NCBI RefSeq assembly: GCF_028765165.1
Contig: NZ_JARADB010000003.1
Coordinates: forward strand, 186,001 to 250,000
From: Paenibacillus sp. MAHUQ-63
Lineage (GTDB): Bacteria; Bacillota; Bacilli; Paenibacillales; NBRC-103111
Reading direction: 5' to 3'
Length of the DNA stretch: 64,000 nt
The notes under the pieces were generated by a model. The model worked only from the letters and a program-made list of their open reading frames with translations, had not been told where the DNA came from and did no database searches. Position 1 is the first letter of the stretch. Every line of letters starts with the position of its first letter. Both the position numbers and the translations under genes were made by a program. Below, one piece after another: positions 52,332-61,354 of this stretch.

Positions 52332-53723
52332 TTACCTCCCCGCATGCCGGGCAGCGGACGCCTCATCGAACCTGTCGCGCCGCGGATCCTGCATCCATTC
52401 ATCCCACGTGAGTCCATACTGCAGCAAGATCTCATGGATGCGGTTGCGAAAAGGAAGTCCCGCTGCGATTTGGATCAGCATCGGATCCTCGCGCCCGTTC
52501 AGCATCCCGGCGGTCCACTCATCCAGCTTCCTGGCGAGCTCACCTGCGATACCCGGCGAACTCTCCGCAATGTTCACCGTCTCGTTCGGATCCGTACGCA
52601 GATCGTACAGCTCCCTTGGCGGACGAACGAAAGGGCCTGCGTCAAGCGTGCGAATGAATTTGTAATCTTTCGTCACGACACCGCGGCTCGCCTGCCACGC
52701 ACACTCGCTTAGGAAGACAACGTCATGCGTGCCGTTCTCTTCCCCGCGAATACACGGCCACAAGCTGCGGCCATCCAGCGAAGCCGGCGCTACAATTCCC
52801 GCCGCTTCCAGCATCGTCGGCATCATATCGACCTGCTGCACCAAGCCCTCGACCCTGCGCCCGGCCGGAATGCGCCCCGGCCATCTCATGATCATCGGTA
52901 CTTGTACGGATGCCTCGTATAACCCGCAATGATCCCAATAGATATCATGTTCCGTCAAACTTTCGCCGTGGTCCCCGAACAGAATAAGCAAGGTGTCCTC
53001 GTATAAACCTTCAGCGATCAGCAGCTCATCCAGCTCGCGCAGGCGGTCGTCGAGATAGCGAACCTCCGCATCGTAGAGCGCGTTCACATAGTCGCTGTCC
53101 GTCACAGGACCAAGCAGGTCGTAATGATGGTGCTTGAAAAACGGATAAGCCGCATGATTATATGCGGCCTGCATACTGCGATTCGAAGGATCGTAAGGAT
53201 CGCGCCCCGCTTCATAAAATTCAGACACATAATCGGCCGGCGGCTGATAGGGCGTGTGCGGATCCCAATAATGCAGGAACAGGAAGAAATCCTCCTCTTT
53301 ATGATCGCGAATCCATTTGAAAGCAAGTTCATTGACACTTTTCCCGTCGATGCTGCGCGTTTTTTGGACCGAATTAATATAGTGCCGGTAGCCTCTGGCG
53401 AACCATTCCTTCAACTGATACAGATTGTCGACGGCGGCCGTCGTGAAGCCATGCTGCTGCAGCAAAGACGGCAGCCAGGCCTCCTTCTTGGGCAGCTGTG
53501 TCAGCGGCGAGCCGTGGGAGACGACGCCCGTACGAAGACCCACTTTCCCGGTAAAAATACCGGTGTGGGCCACCTCCGTCGGAATGTCCGCCGCATAAGC
53601 CCTTTCGAACAAGACGCCTTGAGCCGCGATCTGGTCCATATAAGGCGATGTCGGCTTCTCGTAGCCGTAACAGCCAAGCCTGGAAGCGCGCATGGTATCC
53701 ATGGAGACGAATACGATGTTCAT
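52332..53723 (-). CDS. Sulfatase-fold hydrolase with Thr at the nucleophile position
   Basis: 463 residues, cytoplasmic. VFVSMDTMRASRLGCYGYEK and LFGDHGESLTEHDIYWDH are the metal sites of the alkaline phosphatase/sulfatase superfamily. The segment in place of CxPSR is TEVAH (49-53, before TGIFTG), so Thr 49 stands where sulfatases need Cys or Ser; formylglycine cannot form. Thr nucleophiles are used by phosphodiesterase and phosphoethanolamine-transferase branches, so this may cleave a phosphate ester instead; that is inference. Paralogous to the sulfatase-like protein at 55-57 kb. ATGA overlap with the APS-kinase-like gene. Confidence 0.85.
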   Translation of the reverse strand: MNIVFVSMDTMRASRLGCYGYEKPTSPYMDQIAAQGVLFERAYAADIPTEVAHTGIFTGKVGLRTGVVSHGSPLTQLPKKEAWLPSLLQQHGFTTAAVDNLYQLKEWFARGYRHYINSVQKTRSIDGKSVNELAFKWIRDHKEEDFFLFLHYWDPHTPYQPPADYVSEFYEAGRDPYDPSNRSMQAAYNHAAYPFFKHHHYDLLGPVTDSDYVNALYDAEVRYLDDRLRELDELLIAEGLYEDTLLILFGDHGESLTEHDIYWDHCGLYEASVQVPMIMRWPGRIPAGRRVEGLVQQVDMMPTMLEAAGIVAPASLDGRSLWPCIRGEENGTHDVVFLSECAWQASRGVVTKDYKFIRTLDAGPFVRPPRELYDLRTDPNETVNIAESSPGIAGELARKLDEWTAGMLNGREDPMLIQIAAGLPFRNRIHEILLQYGLTWDEWMQDPRRDRFDEASAARHAGR

Positions 53724-54259
53724 ACCGCCTCCCCCCGTCCCGCATCCGTCATCAAATAATCCAAAATGAACGCAACGTTGCTCTCAACCTCATCCATATG
53801 CGTGCGAATGACAATGTCCGGCTGCTCCGGTATTTCATACGGGTCGCCAATGCCCGTAAAATGAGCGATTTCCTCTTTCCTCGCTTTGGCGTACAGCCCT
53901 TTGACATCCCTGCGCTCGCACTCCTCCAATGGGCAGTCAACGAATATTTCCACATAACCCGGCAGTTCGGCGCGGGCATGTTCTCTCATCTCTTCGTATG
54001 GCGTGATCGCCGATACGATTACCGTCACACCGTTGCGTGACAACAGCTTGCACAGAAAGACGATCCGCTTGATATTGGCGATCCGGTCCTCGCGGCTGAA
54101 GCCAAGCCCCTGCGAAATCGTTTGCCTCAGCTCATCGCCGTCGAGCAGCTCCACTCTTCTGCCGCTTGCCCGCAGCGGCTCAACCAAGGCACGAGCCGTC
54201 GTCGATTTGCCGGAGCCCGAGAGACCGGTGAACCAAAGTACCTCTCCATGTTTACTCAT
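53720..54259 (-). CDS. cysC: Adenylylsulfate kinase-like protein
   Basis: 179 residues with the whole APS kinase layout: P-loop GLSGSGKSTTA, LLDGDELR, LGFSREDRIANIKR, FVDCPLEECERRDVKGLYAK and HFTGIGDPYEIPEQP. Differences from standard CysC: DGDNVR is DGDELR, the ISPY segment is ITPY, FTGID is FTGIG. It would use ATP to phosphorylate APS to PAPS, or a related nucleotide or sugar if repurposed. No ATP sulfurylase or sulfotransferase gene is near. Good GGAGG ribosome site. First gene of a unit with two sulfatase-fold genes. Confidence 0.87.
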   Translation of the reverse strand: MSKHGEVLWFTGLSGSGKSTTARALVEPLRASGRRVELLDGDELRQTISQGLGFSREDRIANIKRIVFLCKLLSRNGVTVIVSAITPYEEMREHARAELPGYVEIFVDCPLEECERRDVKGLYAKARKEEIAHFTGIGDPYEIPEQPDIVIRTHMDEVESNVAFILDYLMTDAGRGEAV

Positions 54260-54305
54260 AACCTTCCTCCTTCGGATCGGTCTAAATCGGTCGAGGCATC
54301 AAACA

Positions 54306-54364
54306 GCGCAGCGGAACGCTCTGGAACGAGTGTTCCTCAAGAACGACGGAGCGTTCCGCTGCGC
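54306..54364 (-). other. Long stem-loop between the oxidoreductase and cysC-like genes
   Basis: GCGCAGCGGAACGCTC ... GAGCGTTCCGCTGCGC, a perfect 16-bp stem, without a T-run. Either a weak terminator or an RNA processing site dividing the sulfatase locus in two. Confidence 0.6.
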
Positions 54365-54373
54365 TCACTAGGG

Positions 54374-55372
54374 TCATTCAGAAATCGTCATCACCGCGCC
54401 GTTCGCAAGATGGGATGCAATCGCCGCCTCGATAATCACTTGAACGGCCAGCGCATCCTCGCCGGAAGCGGCGATTTGATCCGGAGGCACGCCCTCTTTC
54501 ACTTCCTGGATGAAGCTGTCGAGCCGCAAGCGGAACGTATCGTCGAAGCCCCGCATGCCGCCCATGATGGAATTGCGGAACACGCGCAAGTCCTCCTGGC
54601 GATGAGGGTAGTACGTCAGCGATTCATAGACGTTATCGATCACGAACCGGCCCCGGTCGCCGGCGACCTCACAGGCTTCGATCGGATGCGGGCCGAACAT
54701 ATCGTAGCTGCCCAACAGATGGCCGACCGCACCCGAGGCGAACTCCAGATTCATGGAGGCCGTCGACCACACGCTGCGGCCCGGCGCCTTCGTCAGGAAC
54801 GCCTGAACCCGCCGAACATCACCGGCGTAGTAGCGCATCACATCCAGCGAATGAGGATGAAGCGCCCGCAAATGAAGCCATGGGCTCGTTTCGTTCGGAT
54901 TCCCGATGGTAAGCTTCATGTTGATAAAAAGGGGATGACCGATATCCCCTTGATCCAACCATTGCTTCGCTTTCTTAGCGGCAGGTGTGAAACGATGGTT
55001 GAGATTGCAGGCGAGACGGACGCCTCGCTCTTTCGCGAACCGCACCATTTCGCGCGCCTCCTCCAAAGAGTTGGAGATCGGCTTCTCAACGAGCACGTCT
55101 TTGCCCGCGGCAATCGCCTTCATGACCGGCTCCATATGATGCGAACCGTTCTCAACACCGCCTGTGGCGACAGAGATGATATCCAGCTGCTCCGCTTCCA
55201 GCATCGTATCCAAATCATAGTATGCCTTCACGCCGAACTGGGCAGCGACGGAATCCGCAAGCGGCGCGTTCAAATCGCAGACGGCCACGAGCTCCGCGTC
55301 CTTATGCTCCTTATAGCACCGGCAGTGAATGCGTCCGATGTGATTGACGCCGACGACCGCTACCCTCAACAT
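54374..55372 (-). CDS. Gfo/Idh/MocA-family oxidoreductase (copy 1)
   Basis: 332 residues. N-terminal Rossmann fold VAVVGVNHIGRIH, then VEKPISNSLEEA (EKP motif, catalytic Lys), CNLNHRFTPAA and RALHPHSLDVMRYYAGDV with the conserved His. NAD(P)-dependent sugar, sugar-acid or inositol dehydrogenase of the cytoplasm. Closely similar along its whole length to the second Gfo/Idh/MocA protein of this locus, so the pair arose by duplication. Its ATG overlaps the end of the preceding sulfatase-like gene by seven bases. Confidence 0.92.
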   Translation of the reverse strand: MLRVAVVGVNHIGRIHCRCYKEHKDAELVAVCDLNAPLADSVAAQFGVKAYYDLDTMLEAEQLDIISVATGGVENGSHHMEPVMKAIAAGKDVLVEKPISNSLEEAREMVRFAKERGVRLACNLNHRFTPAAKKAKQWLDQGDIGHPLFINMKLTIGNPNETSPWLHLRALHPHSLDVMRYYAGDVRRVQAFLTKAPGRSVWSTASMNLEFASGAVGHLLGSYDMFGPHPIEACEVAGDRGRFVIDNVYESLTYYPHRQEDLRVFRNSIMGGMRGFDDTFRLRLDSFIQEVKEGVPPDQIAASGEDALAVQVIIEAAIASHLANGAVMTISE

Positions 55373-56814
55373 GCCGAATCCGCTTCCACTTCTTCGGACT
55401 GTTCTTCTGCCGCAGCGGCAATTTCAGACTCTTGCTCCTTCGTCTGCAGTGACTTAGCCGTACGCGGAGAGCCGATATGCATGGAATCGAAAGCTTGCTG
55501 TGATGTCTTGAACGGACCGCAGCCGAGTCCATGCCAGTTCAAATTCGTATACATCGGATTCTCGCGCCCGGTCTCCTGCTCACGCTTGGCGATATGCGCG
55601 TTTAAACGGTTCATTAGATGAGCGACAACCTCCGGCTCTTCATCCACCAGATTGTGCAGCTCCTCTGGATCGCGCACCAGATTGTACAGCTCCACCGGAG
55701 GCTTGAAATGCAGGTCCGGCTCCAGCGCCACGATCAGCTTCCACTCCGGTGTCCGCCAGCCGTGCTTGCGCATCCAGGTGCACTCCGTAATGTACATTTC
55801 GCTTTCCGGCACCCGCTCTTCTCCATTCGCCAGCGGAATCAAGCTGCGGCCGTCGAACTCGATATCGCAAGGTACGCCCAGCAGCTCTACGATCGTCGGC
55901 ATCACATCTTTGATCTGCGAATTCGAGGCGACGCGTTTGCCTTCCGGCAGCTTGCCCGGGAACCGCAAAATCAGCGGAATCCGCAGATTCGTCTCATATA
56001 ACCCGTGATGATCGTAGTAGCAGTCGTGTTCGTTCAACGTTTCGCCGTGATCCGAGGTAATGACGACAAGCGTCTCATCTTCGATGCCGAGCGCTTCAAG
56101 CGCCGTGAATATCGACTGGATGCCGGCATCCATATAGGCAATAGCCCCATCGTACTGTGCGTCAATATATTTGCTGTCCGTACAACCTTCCGGGAACCAG
56201 GAACTGAAATAATCCGCAAACGGCTTGAAGGCATACAACTCATCCAAGGAATGGTTGGCGGGATCGCACTCGTCGCCGTCATAGAACATCCTTTCGAAAG
56301 GCTTAGGCGGCAAGTACGGGGAATGCGGGTCCATATGACGCAGGAACAGGAAGAACGGCTTCCCTTCCTCTTTCAGACGCTTCAGCTCCGGAATGGCCAC
56401 CCGGTTCAAATTGTCCGCTTTCGGACTGCGACCTGTATCGTCAGGTCCCCAACCTTCGAAATCGATATATTTCTGAAATCCGCGGGCGGAAGGATTGCCG
56501 GTGAACCCGATGCAGGTCGTATTGTAGCCGTTCTCCTCCAGCAGCTCGGACAGCATCTTCACATGCTCGCCGACAGGTCCGCCATGCCGCAGCGCCACGA
56601 CATCCGTACCGAAGCAGTCCATTCCCGTCAGCATGGAGGCATATCCCGGAGTCGTCGGGATGCTCGGCGAGAAGTGCTGCTCGAACAGAACGCCTCCCTG
56701 ACTGTATTTATCGATATGCGGCGTCGTCAGCCGGTCGTAGCCATAGCAGCTCATATGATCGCGGCGCAAGCTGTCTATGCCAAGTAGCAGTAAGTTGGGC
56801 AGTTTCGATGTCAT
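55366..56814 (-). CDS. Sulfatase-fold hydrolase with Thr at the nucleophile position (second copy)
   Basis: 482 residues. LLLLGIDSLRRDHMSCYGYD and VITSDHGETLNEHDCYYDHH are the metal sites; the CxPSR position reads TTPGY (54-58, before ASMLTG), giving Thr 54 as the nucleophile-position residue. Shares DPH(S/T)PY, DHGE..EHD and DH.GLYE blocks with the 52-53 kb copy. Cytoplasmic. A tail of about 30 Glu/Ala/Gln-rich residues ends the protein. AGGAGA lies seven bases before the ATG. Possibly a phospho- instead of sulfo-ester hydrolase. Confidence 0.85.
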   Translation of the reverse strand: MTSKLPNLLLLGIDSLRRDHMSCYGYDRLTTPHIDKYSQGGVLFEQHFSPSIPTTPGYASMLTGMDCFGTDVVALRHGGPVGEHVKMLSELLEENGYNTTCIGFTGNPSARGFQKYIDFEGWGPDDTGRSPKADNLNRVAIPELKRLKEEGKPFFLFLRHMDPHSPYLPPKPFERMFYDGDECDPANHSLDELYAFKPFADYFSSWFPEGCTDSKYIDAQYDGAIAYMDAGIQSIFTALEALGIEDETLVVITSDHGETLNEHDCYYDHHGLYETNLRIPLILRFPGKLPEGKRVASNSQIKDVMPTIVELLGVPCDIEFDGRSLIPLANGEERVPESEMYITECTWMRKHGWRTPEWKLIVALEPDLHFKPPVELYNLVRDPEELHNLVDEEPEVVAHLMNRLNAHIAKREQETGRENPMYTNLNWHGLGCGPFKTSQQAFDSMHIGSPRTAKSLQTKEQESEIAAAAEEQSEEVEADSAC

Positions 56815-56844
56815 GAGATCATCTCCTTCTGGGATTGGAATGGC

Positions 56845-57645
56845 TTATCTTGCACCGAATGATTTCAATACCGCATTCAAGTAACCGTAGCTCTCGGCAG
56901 CTACGATACTAACCTGAGCGAGGGAATGATCCCTGGCGCCAATCACCTCGAGACAGACAGGACCGTCGTAGCCGCTATCCGCCAACACCTTGCAATAGCC
57001 GATCAAATCGATATCTCCCCGGCCGCAAGCTTGATTATCGATGGTGCCCGGGCCCGCCTGACGTCCTTTGCAATCGCGGATATGAATATGCTTCACGCGC
57101 GAAATGACGGCCGGCAGCGCATCCTCCGGATTCTCGCCTGCACGGTAGATATGGCTCGGATCCATATCGATGCCGAAGGCCGGATCGGCAATCGCTTCCA
57201 TCGCTCTGAGCGAAGTCGGCGTATTATAGATCGAACCGCCTACATGCGCTTTGACGCATAGCGTCACGCCATATTCGCCGGCCAGCTTCGACATCCGCGT
57301 CAGCTTCTCGATCGTGAACTGCACATCTTCCTCCAGATCCGATTTGCCGCCAGGACCTACATTGACGACCGGAATGCCCAGCTCCCTCGCCGCTTCGAAA
57401 GCCAGCGGCAGCCGCGTCTCGTTCAGTTCCGCTACCTCCATGGACAGCAGCTTCAGGCCGGTTTCCTCGGCGATCCGCTTAATCTCAGGAGCCTGATCGC
57501 GCCAACGGTCCAGCTCCAGATGCTCGCACATCCCTTTGATCGCCGACAGCTCCACGCCATCATAGCCGCACAGCTTAATATGCTGAGCCGCCGTGGCGAA
57601 GTCGAAATCTTTAAACAAGACGGAATTAATCCCTAATTTGATCAT
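56845..57645 (-). CDS. Sugar phosphate isomerase/epimerase (TIM barrel, IolE/IolH-like)
   Basis: 266 residues. AP endonuclease 2-type TIM barrel with metal-binding residues in LLSMEVAELNETRLPL, LCVKAHVGGSIYNT, FGIDMDPSHIYRAGE and HIHIRDCKGRQAGPG, ending with GPVCLEVIGA. Expected to isomerise or dehydrate a keto-sugar or inositol derivative made by the neighbouring dehydrogenases. GGGAGC precedes the ATG; 30 bases before the sulfatase-like gene, same transcript. Confidence 0.9.
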   Translation of the reverse strand: MIKLGINSVLFKDFDFATAAQHIKLCGYDGVELSAIKGMCEHLELDRWRDQAPEIKRIAEETGLKLLSMEVAELNETRLPLAFEAARELGIPVVNVGPGGKSDLEEDVQFTIEKLTRMSKLAGEYGVTLCVKAHVGGSIYNTPTSLRAMEAIADPAFGIDMDPSHIYRAGENPEDALPAVISRVKHIHIRDCKGRQAGPGTIDNQACGRGDIDLIGYCKVLADSGYDGPVCLEVIGARDHSLAQVSIVAAESYGYLNAVLKSFGAR

Positions 57646-57663
57646 GTCTATCAGCTCCCTGAA

Positions 57664-58653
57664 TTAAAGTTCAACGATCGTCGAAGTTTCAAATGAGCGA
57701 ATGGCGGCTTCGATAATGGTCTGTGCTTTCAGCGCTTCCTCACCCGAACCGTTAATCTGGTCATGCGGCACTTTGGCATCCAGCTGCTCGATCCAGTCGC
57801 TGATACGGCTTTTGAACGTTTCATTGAAATGGCGCATGCCGCCTAAATAGCTATAGCTCTCGGTAGCAATGCTGTAACGGGGATAGAACGTCAGATGCTC
57901 ACAGGCATCGTCGAGCACGAACCGCCCTTTGGAGCCGACGACTTCACAGCGTTCCAAACCGTAGCTGGCCCCGGCGTCGTAGCTTCCGACCAGGTTGCCG
58001 ATCGCGCCGTTCTCGAATTCCAGCATTACTTGGGCATTGGACCATATTTTCCGGTTCTCGCCTTTCATCATGAAGGCCGCCACTCGCTTCACATCGCCGC
58101 AGAAATAACGAATGACATCGAATGAATGCGGGTGAAGCGCTCTCAAATGGAACCAAGGCGATGTCTCAACCGGGTTGTTAATCCACATTTTCATATTAAT
58201 CATGTGCAGCTGCCCTAAGCGTCCTTCTTCCACCCATTCTTTGGCGCGCAGCGCCGCCGGCGTGAAGCGATGATTGAGGTTAACGGCAAAAGGCAAGCCC
58301 TTCTCCTTCGCCAGCGCAACCATCCGTTCGCCCTCGTCGATCCGGTTGGATATCGGCTTCTCGCCGAGCACGGGAATGCCCGCTGCGAGCAGCTCCATCG
58401 TCGGCTGATAATGCTCGCCGCCGTTCTCCTCGCCTTTGGTCGCCATCGAGCATGCATCCAAGTGAATGCCGCTCGCTATCATGTCTTGAACGCTATAGAA
58501 GGCTCTGCACCCGTATTTAGCCGCAGCCGCATCCGCTTTCTCCTTAAGAATGTCGCACACGGCCACAAGCTCCGTTTTGGAATGTTCATGGTATACATTT
58601 GCATGTATCGATCCGATATTACCGACGCCAACGACGCCAACCTTTAATGTCAT
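57664..58653 (-). CDS. Gfo/Idh/MocA-family oxidoreductase (copy 2)
   Basis: 329 residues from MTLKVGVVGVGNIGSIHA; GGGAGGG stands seven bases before this ATG, whereas the frame further upstream overlaps the AraC gene. Rossmann motif, GEKPISNRIDEGERMV (EKP), NLNHRFTPAALRAKEWVEEG and RALHPHSFDVIRYFCGDVKR. Paralogue of the 54-55 kb dehydrogenase, and probably acts on a related sugar or polyol, perhaps a different step or epimer. Confidence 0.93.
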   Translation of the reverse strand: MTLKVGVVGVGNIGSIHANVYHEHSKTELVAVCDILKEKADAAAAKYGCRAFYSVQDMIASGIHLDACSMATKGEENGGEHYQPTMELLAAGIPVLGEKPISNRIDEGERMVALAKEKGLPFAVNLNHRFTPAALRAKEWVEEGRLGQLHMINMKMWINNPVETSPWFHLRALHPHSFDVIRYFCGDVKRVAAFMMKGENRKIWSNAQVMLEFENGAIGNLVGSYDAGASYGLERCEVVGSKGRFVLDDACEHLTFYPRYSIATESYSYLGGMRHFNETFKSRISDWIEQLDAKVPHDQINGSGEEALKAQTIIEAAIRSFETSTIVEL

Positions 58654-58676
58654 CGCTATTCCCTCCCATTCGTTTC

Positions 58677-59597
58677 CTACACTTCGTGTACGTTCTCCAA
58701 TTCTTCCGCTTGAATTTCCCTGTACTGACCGGGTGAACAACCGACCTTACGCCGAAACAGCTGACTGAAGAAGGCAGGATCCTCATAGCCGACGCGATGG
58801 GCGACATGAATCACTTTATCGTCACCTTCGGCCAAATACTGCTTCGCTCGTTCGATCCGGATCTCATGAATGCGCTCCGTCACGGTCTGATTCGTCTCCT
58901 GCTTGAACACCCGGTTTAACTGGCGGCTGCTCACGTTAAACAGCTCGCACAAGTCGGGGATGGTCAGCCTTTTATCGAAATGACGCTCCAGAAATCCGGT
59001 GATCCGGCGAACGAGAATCGTATGATTGGTTGAGCGTGAGCTCCTTTTCTCCTTGCCGGCGGAGTCCGCATAACAGCGCGACAGCTGCACAAGGAGCTGA
59101 AGCATTTGCAGCTTAATGATCGTTAGGTATCCCGGGCGATGTTGGTCCCACTCCGAGATCATCATCTCCAGGATGGAGAGCACTAGGCCGGCTGATGCGC
59201 CAACCAAGTTCAATCGATGATGAAAGCGCTCTCGAGGGTTTAAGAAAGGATGCACGTAATAGTAATCCATGGATTGCGAAACGCCCAATTCCTTCAGCAG
59301 CGATTCGTGAATCAGCTCCGGCGTAAACAGACAATTGATGATCTCGATGCGTTCCCCAGGTTCGGTACGATATGTATGCACTTCTCCGGGATTGATGATA
59401 AACACGTCCCCCGCTTGAATCCGGTAGCATTCTCCCTCAAACACATGCTCGGCTTGACCGGCTACGACATAGACAAGCTCGATAAAATCATGCGAATGAA
59501 CCGTCGGCGTATTATGCTCATGATGAAAGCAGCGGTTAATCGTGAATGGGATTTGCGTATCCTTCATAAATTGACTTTGTCTCAGCAGGTTCACCAT
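58677..59597 (-). CDS. AraC-family regulator with cupin domain
   Basis: 306 residues. N-terminal AraC_binding cupin (HSHDFIELVYVVAGQAEHVF, GDVFIINPGEVHTY) that should sense a sugar, and a C-terminal double HTH (LTIPDLCELFNVSSRQLNRV, VIHVAHRVGYEDPAFFSQLF followed by RRKVGCSPGQYR). First gene of the run araC - Gfo/Idh - isomerase - sulfatase-like - Gfo/Idh, 23 bases before the dehydrogenase, so it probably activates this operon in response to the imported substrate. Confidence 0.93.
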   Translation of the reverse strand: MVNLLRQSQFMKDTQIPFTINRCFHHEHNTPTVHSHDFIELVYVVAGQAEHVFEGECYRIQAGDVFIINPGEVHTYRTEPGERIEIINCLFTPELIHESLLKELGVSQSMDYYYVHPFLNPRERFHHRLNLVGASAGLVLSILEMMISEWDQHRPGYLTIIKLQMLQLLVQLSRCYADSAGKEKRSSRSTNHTILVRRITGFLERHFDKRLTIPDLCELFNVSSRQLNRVFKQETNQTVTERIHEIRIERAKQYLAEGDDKVIHVAHRVGYEDPAFFSQLFRRKVGCSPGQYREIQAEELENVHEV

Positions 59598-59693
59598 TAG
59601 TCCATTCCTTTCTCTGCCTCTGCCTTCATCATAAGGCTTGCAGCTTCAGCTTTCATTGCGGTTTCAGCCATCTTGCATGGGGATTGCGCCATC

Positions 59694-60455
59694 TCAAACC
59701 TGGATGACATTGATGAGCTTGCGCTGCAGCTGCGCGACATGATCGGCCGGCGTCAACTCATCCGTAATCAGATGATGGATTTGACTCCAAGCGCCGATCA
59801 TCGTGAAAGCCTGCATATCGAACTTGCTGTAATCGGCGAGCACGTAGACCTGCTCCGCCATGCCGACCATTTTCCGCTTCACTCTGGCCTGCATTTCGTT
59901 CGACTCAGAGATGCCGCGTTCCATATGAACACCTTTGCAGGATACGAACGCTTTATTCACGTGATATTCCTCCAAAGCCTGCTCCGTGAGCGGTCCTACG
60001 AAGGAAAGCGAATTAGGCACAAGGATGCCCCCCGTGCTGATGACGCTCACATTCTTCTTCTCGCTGAGAACCAGAGCGACCTTCAAGGAGTTGGTGATGA
60101 CGGTGAGTGGAATATCGGGCAGCTGTGCCGCCAGATGCCAAGTCGTGGAACTGGCGTCCAGCACGATGCGATCGTTCGGCTCCACATATTTGGCCGCCTC
60201 TCCCGAGATGCGCTGCTTCTCTGTCACATGCACCGTCTCGCGCAGCTGGTACGACGTTTCGGACGTCTGCGGCGTCAGGCGGATCGCTCCGCCATAGCTG
60301 CGCAGCAATCTCCCCTCGCTCTCCAGCCGGTCCAAATCCCGGCGGATCGTCTCTTCGGTAACCCGGCATATTTGGCTGAGTTCAGTGACGCGCATGCTTC
60401 CCCGCTCGTTAACCAGCCGTAGAATGTGTTGAACCCTTTCCGCGACCAGCATCAT
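59694..60455 (-). CDS. DeoR-family regulator
   Basis: About 253 residues. N-terminal HTH (MRVTELSQICRVTEETIRRD followed by LDRLESEGRLLRSYGGA) and C-terminal DeoRC sugar-phosphate sensor (VLDASSTTWHLAAQL, VITNSLKVA, FVSCKGVHMERGISE). Typically a repressor relieved by a phosphorylated sugar. Start choice lies between two adjacent ATG codons after GGGGGGTG. Follows a sugar isomerase gene by 47 bases and is a second regulator of the locus beside AraC. Confidence 0.92.
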   Translation of the reverse strand: MMLVAERVQHILRLVNERGSMRVTELSQICRVTEETIRRDLDRLESEGRLLRSYGGAIRLTPQTSETSYQLRETVHVTEKQRISGEAAKYVEPNDRIVLDASSTTWHLAAQLPDIPLTVITNSLKVALVLSEKKNVSVISTGGILVPNSLSFVGPLTEQALEEYHVNKAFVSCKGVHMERGISESNEMQARVKRKMVGMAEQVYVLADYSKFDMQAFTMIGAWSQIHHLITDELTPADHVAQLQRKLINVIQV

Positions 60456-60505
60456 CAAACACCCCCCTGAGCCTCAGTATTCCGATCGGGCGAATCGAAA
60501 CGCAA

Positions 60506-61327
60506 TTAGCGGGCTTGATCAAACGCGATCACCCGATCACGGATTTCACAGAAATTGTTTATATTCACATACTCCAAAATAAATGGAATTCCTTCAGTCT
60601 GCTCATGGTACAAATTCAGCAGCTTGCCCCAGTCAATGTCCCCGTCGCCGACACAGCGACCGTACGTATCGTTGACTTTGCGATCCTTGCCGTGGAAGTA
60701 GGCGATATGCGGCCCCAAATACCGGAACATCTCCTCTTCCGAGCTGTTGGCGATCAGGTTCGCCGGATCGAGAAGCACTTGCACATGCGGGGATCCCACC
60801 TGCGCAAGGAAATCGGCCGTACGCTTGGCGCTCGGCACCACGTCGAGGACACAAGGCTCAAGCGCCAGCTTGATGCCATAATGTCCGGCGCGCTCGCCAA
60901 GCCAGGCGACCTGCTGCTTCAGACGGTCGAAGTCCTGCTCATACGAGTCCGCTTGGATCCCCCGCTTCCCGGGTATGAAGCCGCATTCCGTCGCGACAAC
61001 CGGCACGCCGCTATTCGCCGCAATTTGCATATGCCGCTCGAAGTAGTGCAGATTCTCCTCCATTTCCCGTTCATCCGTTTCCAGCAAATTGGTGAACACG
61101 CCGATCGAGGCGACCTCGATACCGTGCTTGCGGTACGTCTCTATGATGTCCCGGCTTCTTGCATCCGAGAGCTCGCTAATATCGCTTCTTCCATTGTACC
61201 GCCAATAATTCGAATCCGTCTGGGAGAAGCACAGCTCCGTCCACTTGAAGCCGCGCTCGGCCAGCAGCGCCGCTACCTCCTCGTTCGTTAATTGCGGGAA
61301 GCTGCGCGAAACAACACCTATATCCAT
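60506..61327 (-). CDS. Sugar phosphate isomerase/epimerase (TIM barrel)
   Basis: 273 residues. MDIGVVSRSFPQLTNEEVAA opening, metal-site pieces VVATECGFIPGKRG, IKLALEPCVLDVVPSA, VQVLLDPANLIA and IAYFHGKDRKVND, closing PFILEYVNINN. Same fold as the 57 kb isomerase but not a close paralogue. Likely sugar isomerase or epimerase in the same breakdown path. Between a small membrane protein gene and deoR. Confidence 0.9.
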   Translation of the reverse strand: MDIGVVSRSFPQLTNEEVAALLAERGFKWTELCFSQTDSNYWRYNGRSDISELSDARSRDIIETYRKHGIEVASIGVFTNLLETDEREMEENLHYFERHMQIAANSGVPVVATECGFIPGKRGIQADSYEQDFDRLKQQVAWLGERAGHYGIKLALEPCVLDVVPSAKRTADFLAQVGSPHVQVLLDPANLIANSSEEEMFRYLGPHIAYFHGKDRKVNDTYGRCVGDGDIDWGKLLNLYHEQTEGIPFILEYVNINNFCEIRDRVIAFDQAR

Positions 61328-61354
61328 ACGCGAAACCTACCTTCCTCTTCTTTT

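Noticed and set aside
54122-55621. 499-codon plus-strand open frame
   Set aside because: Antisense to the Gfo/Idh/MocA and sulfatase-like genes, which have clear motifs and ribosome sites; GC-rich codon bias opens the opposite frame.
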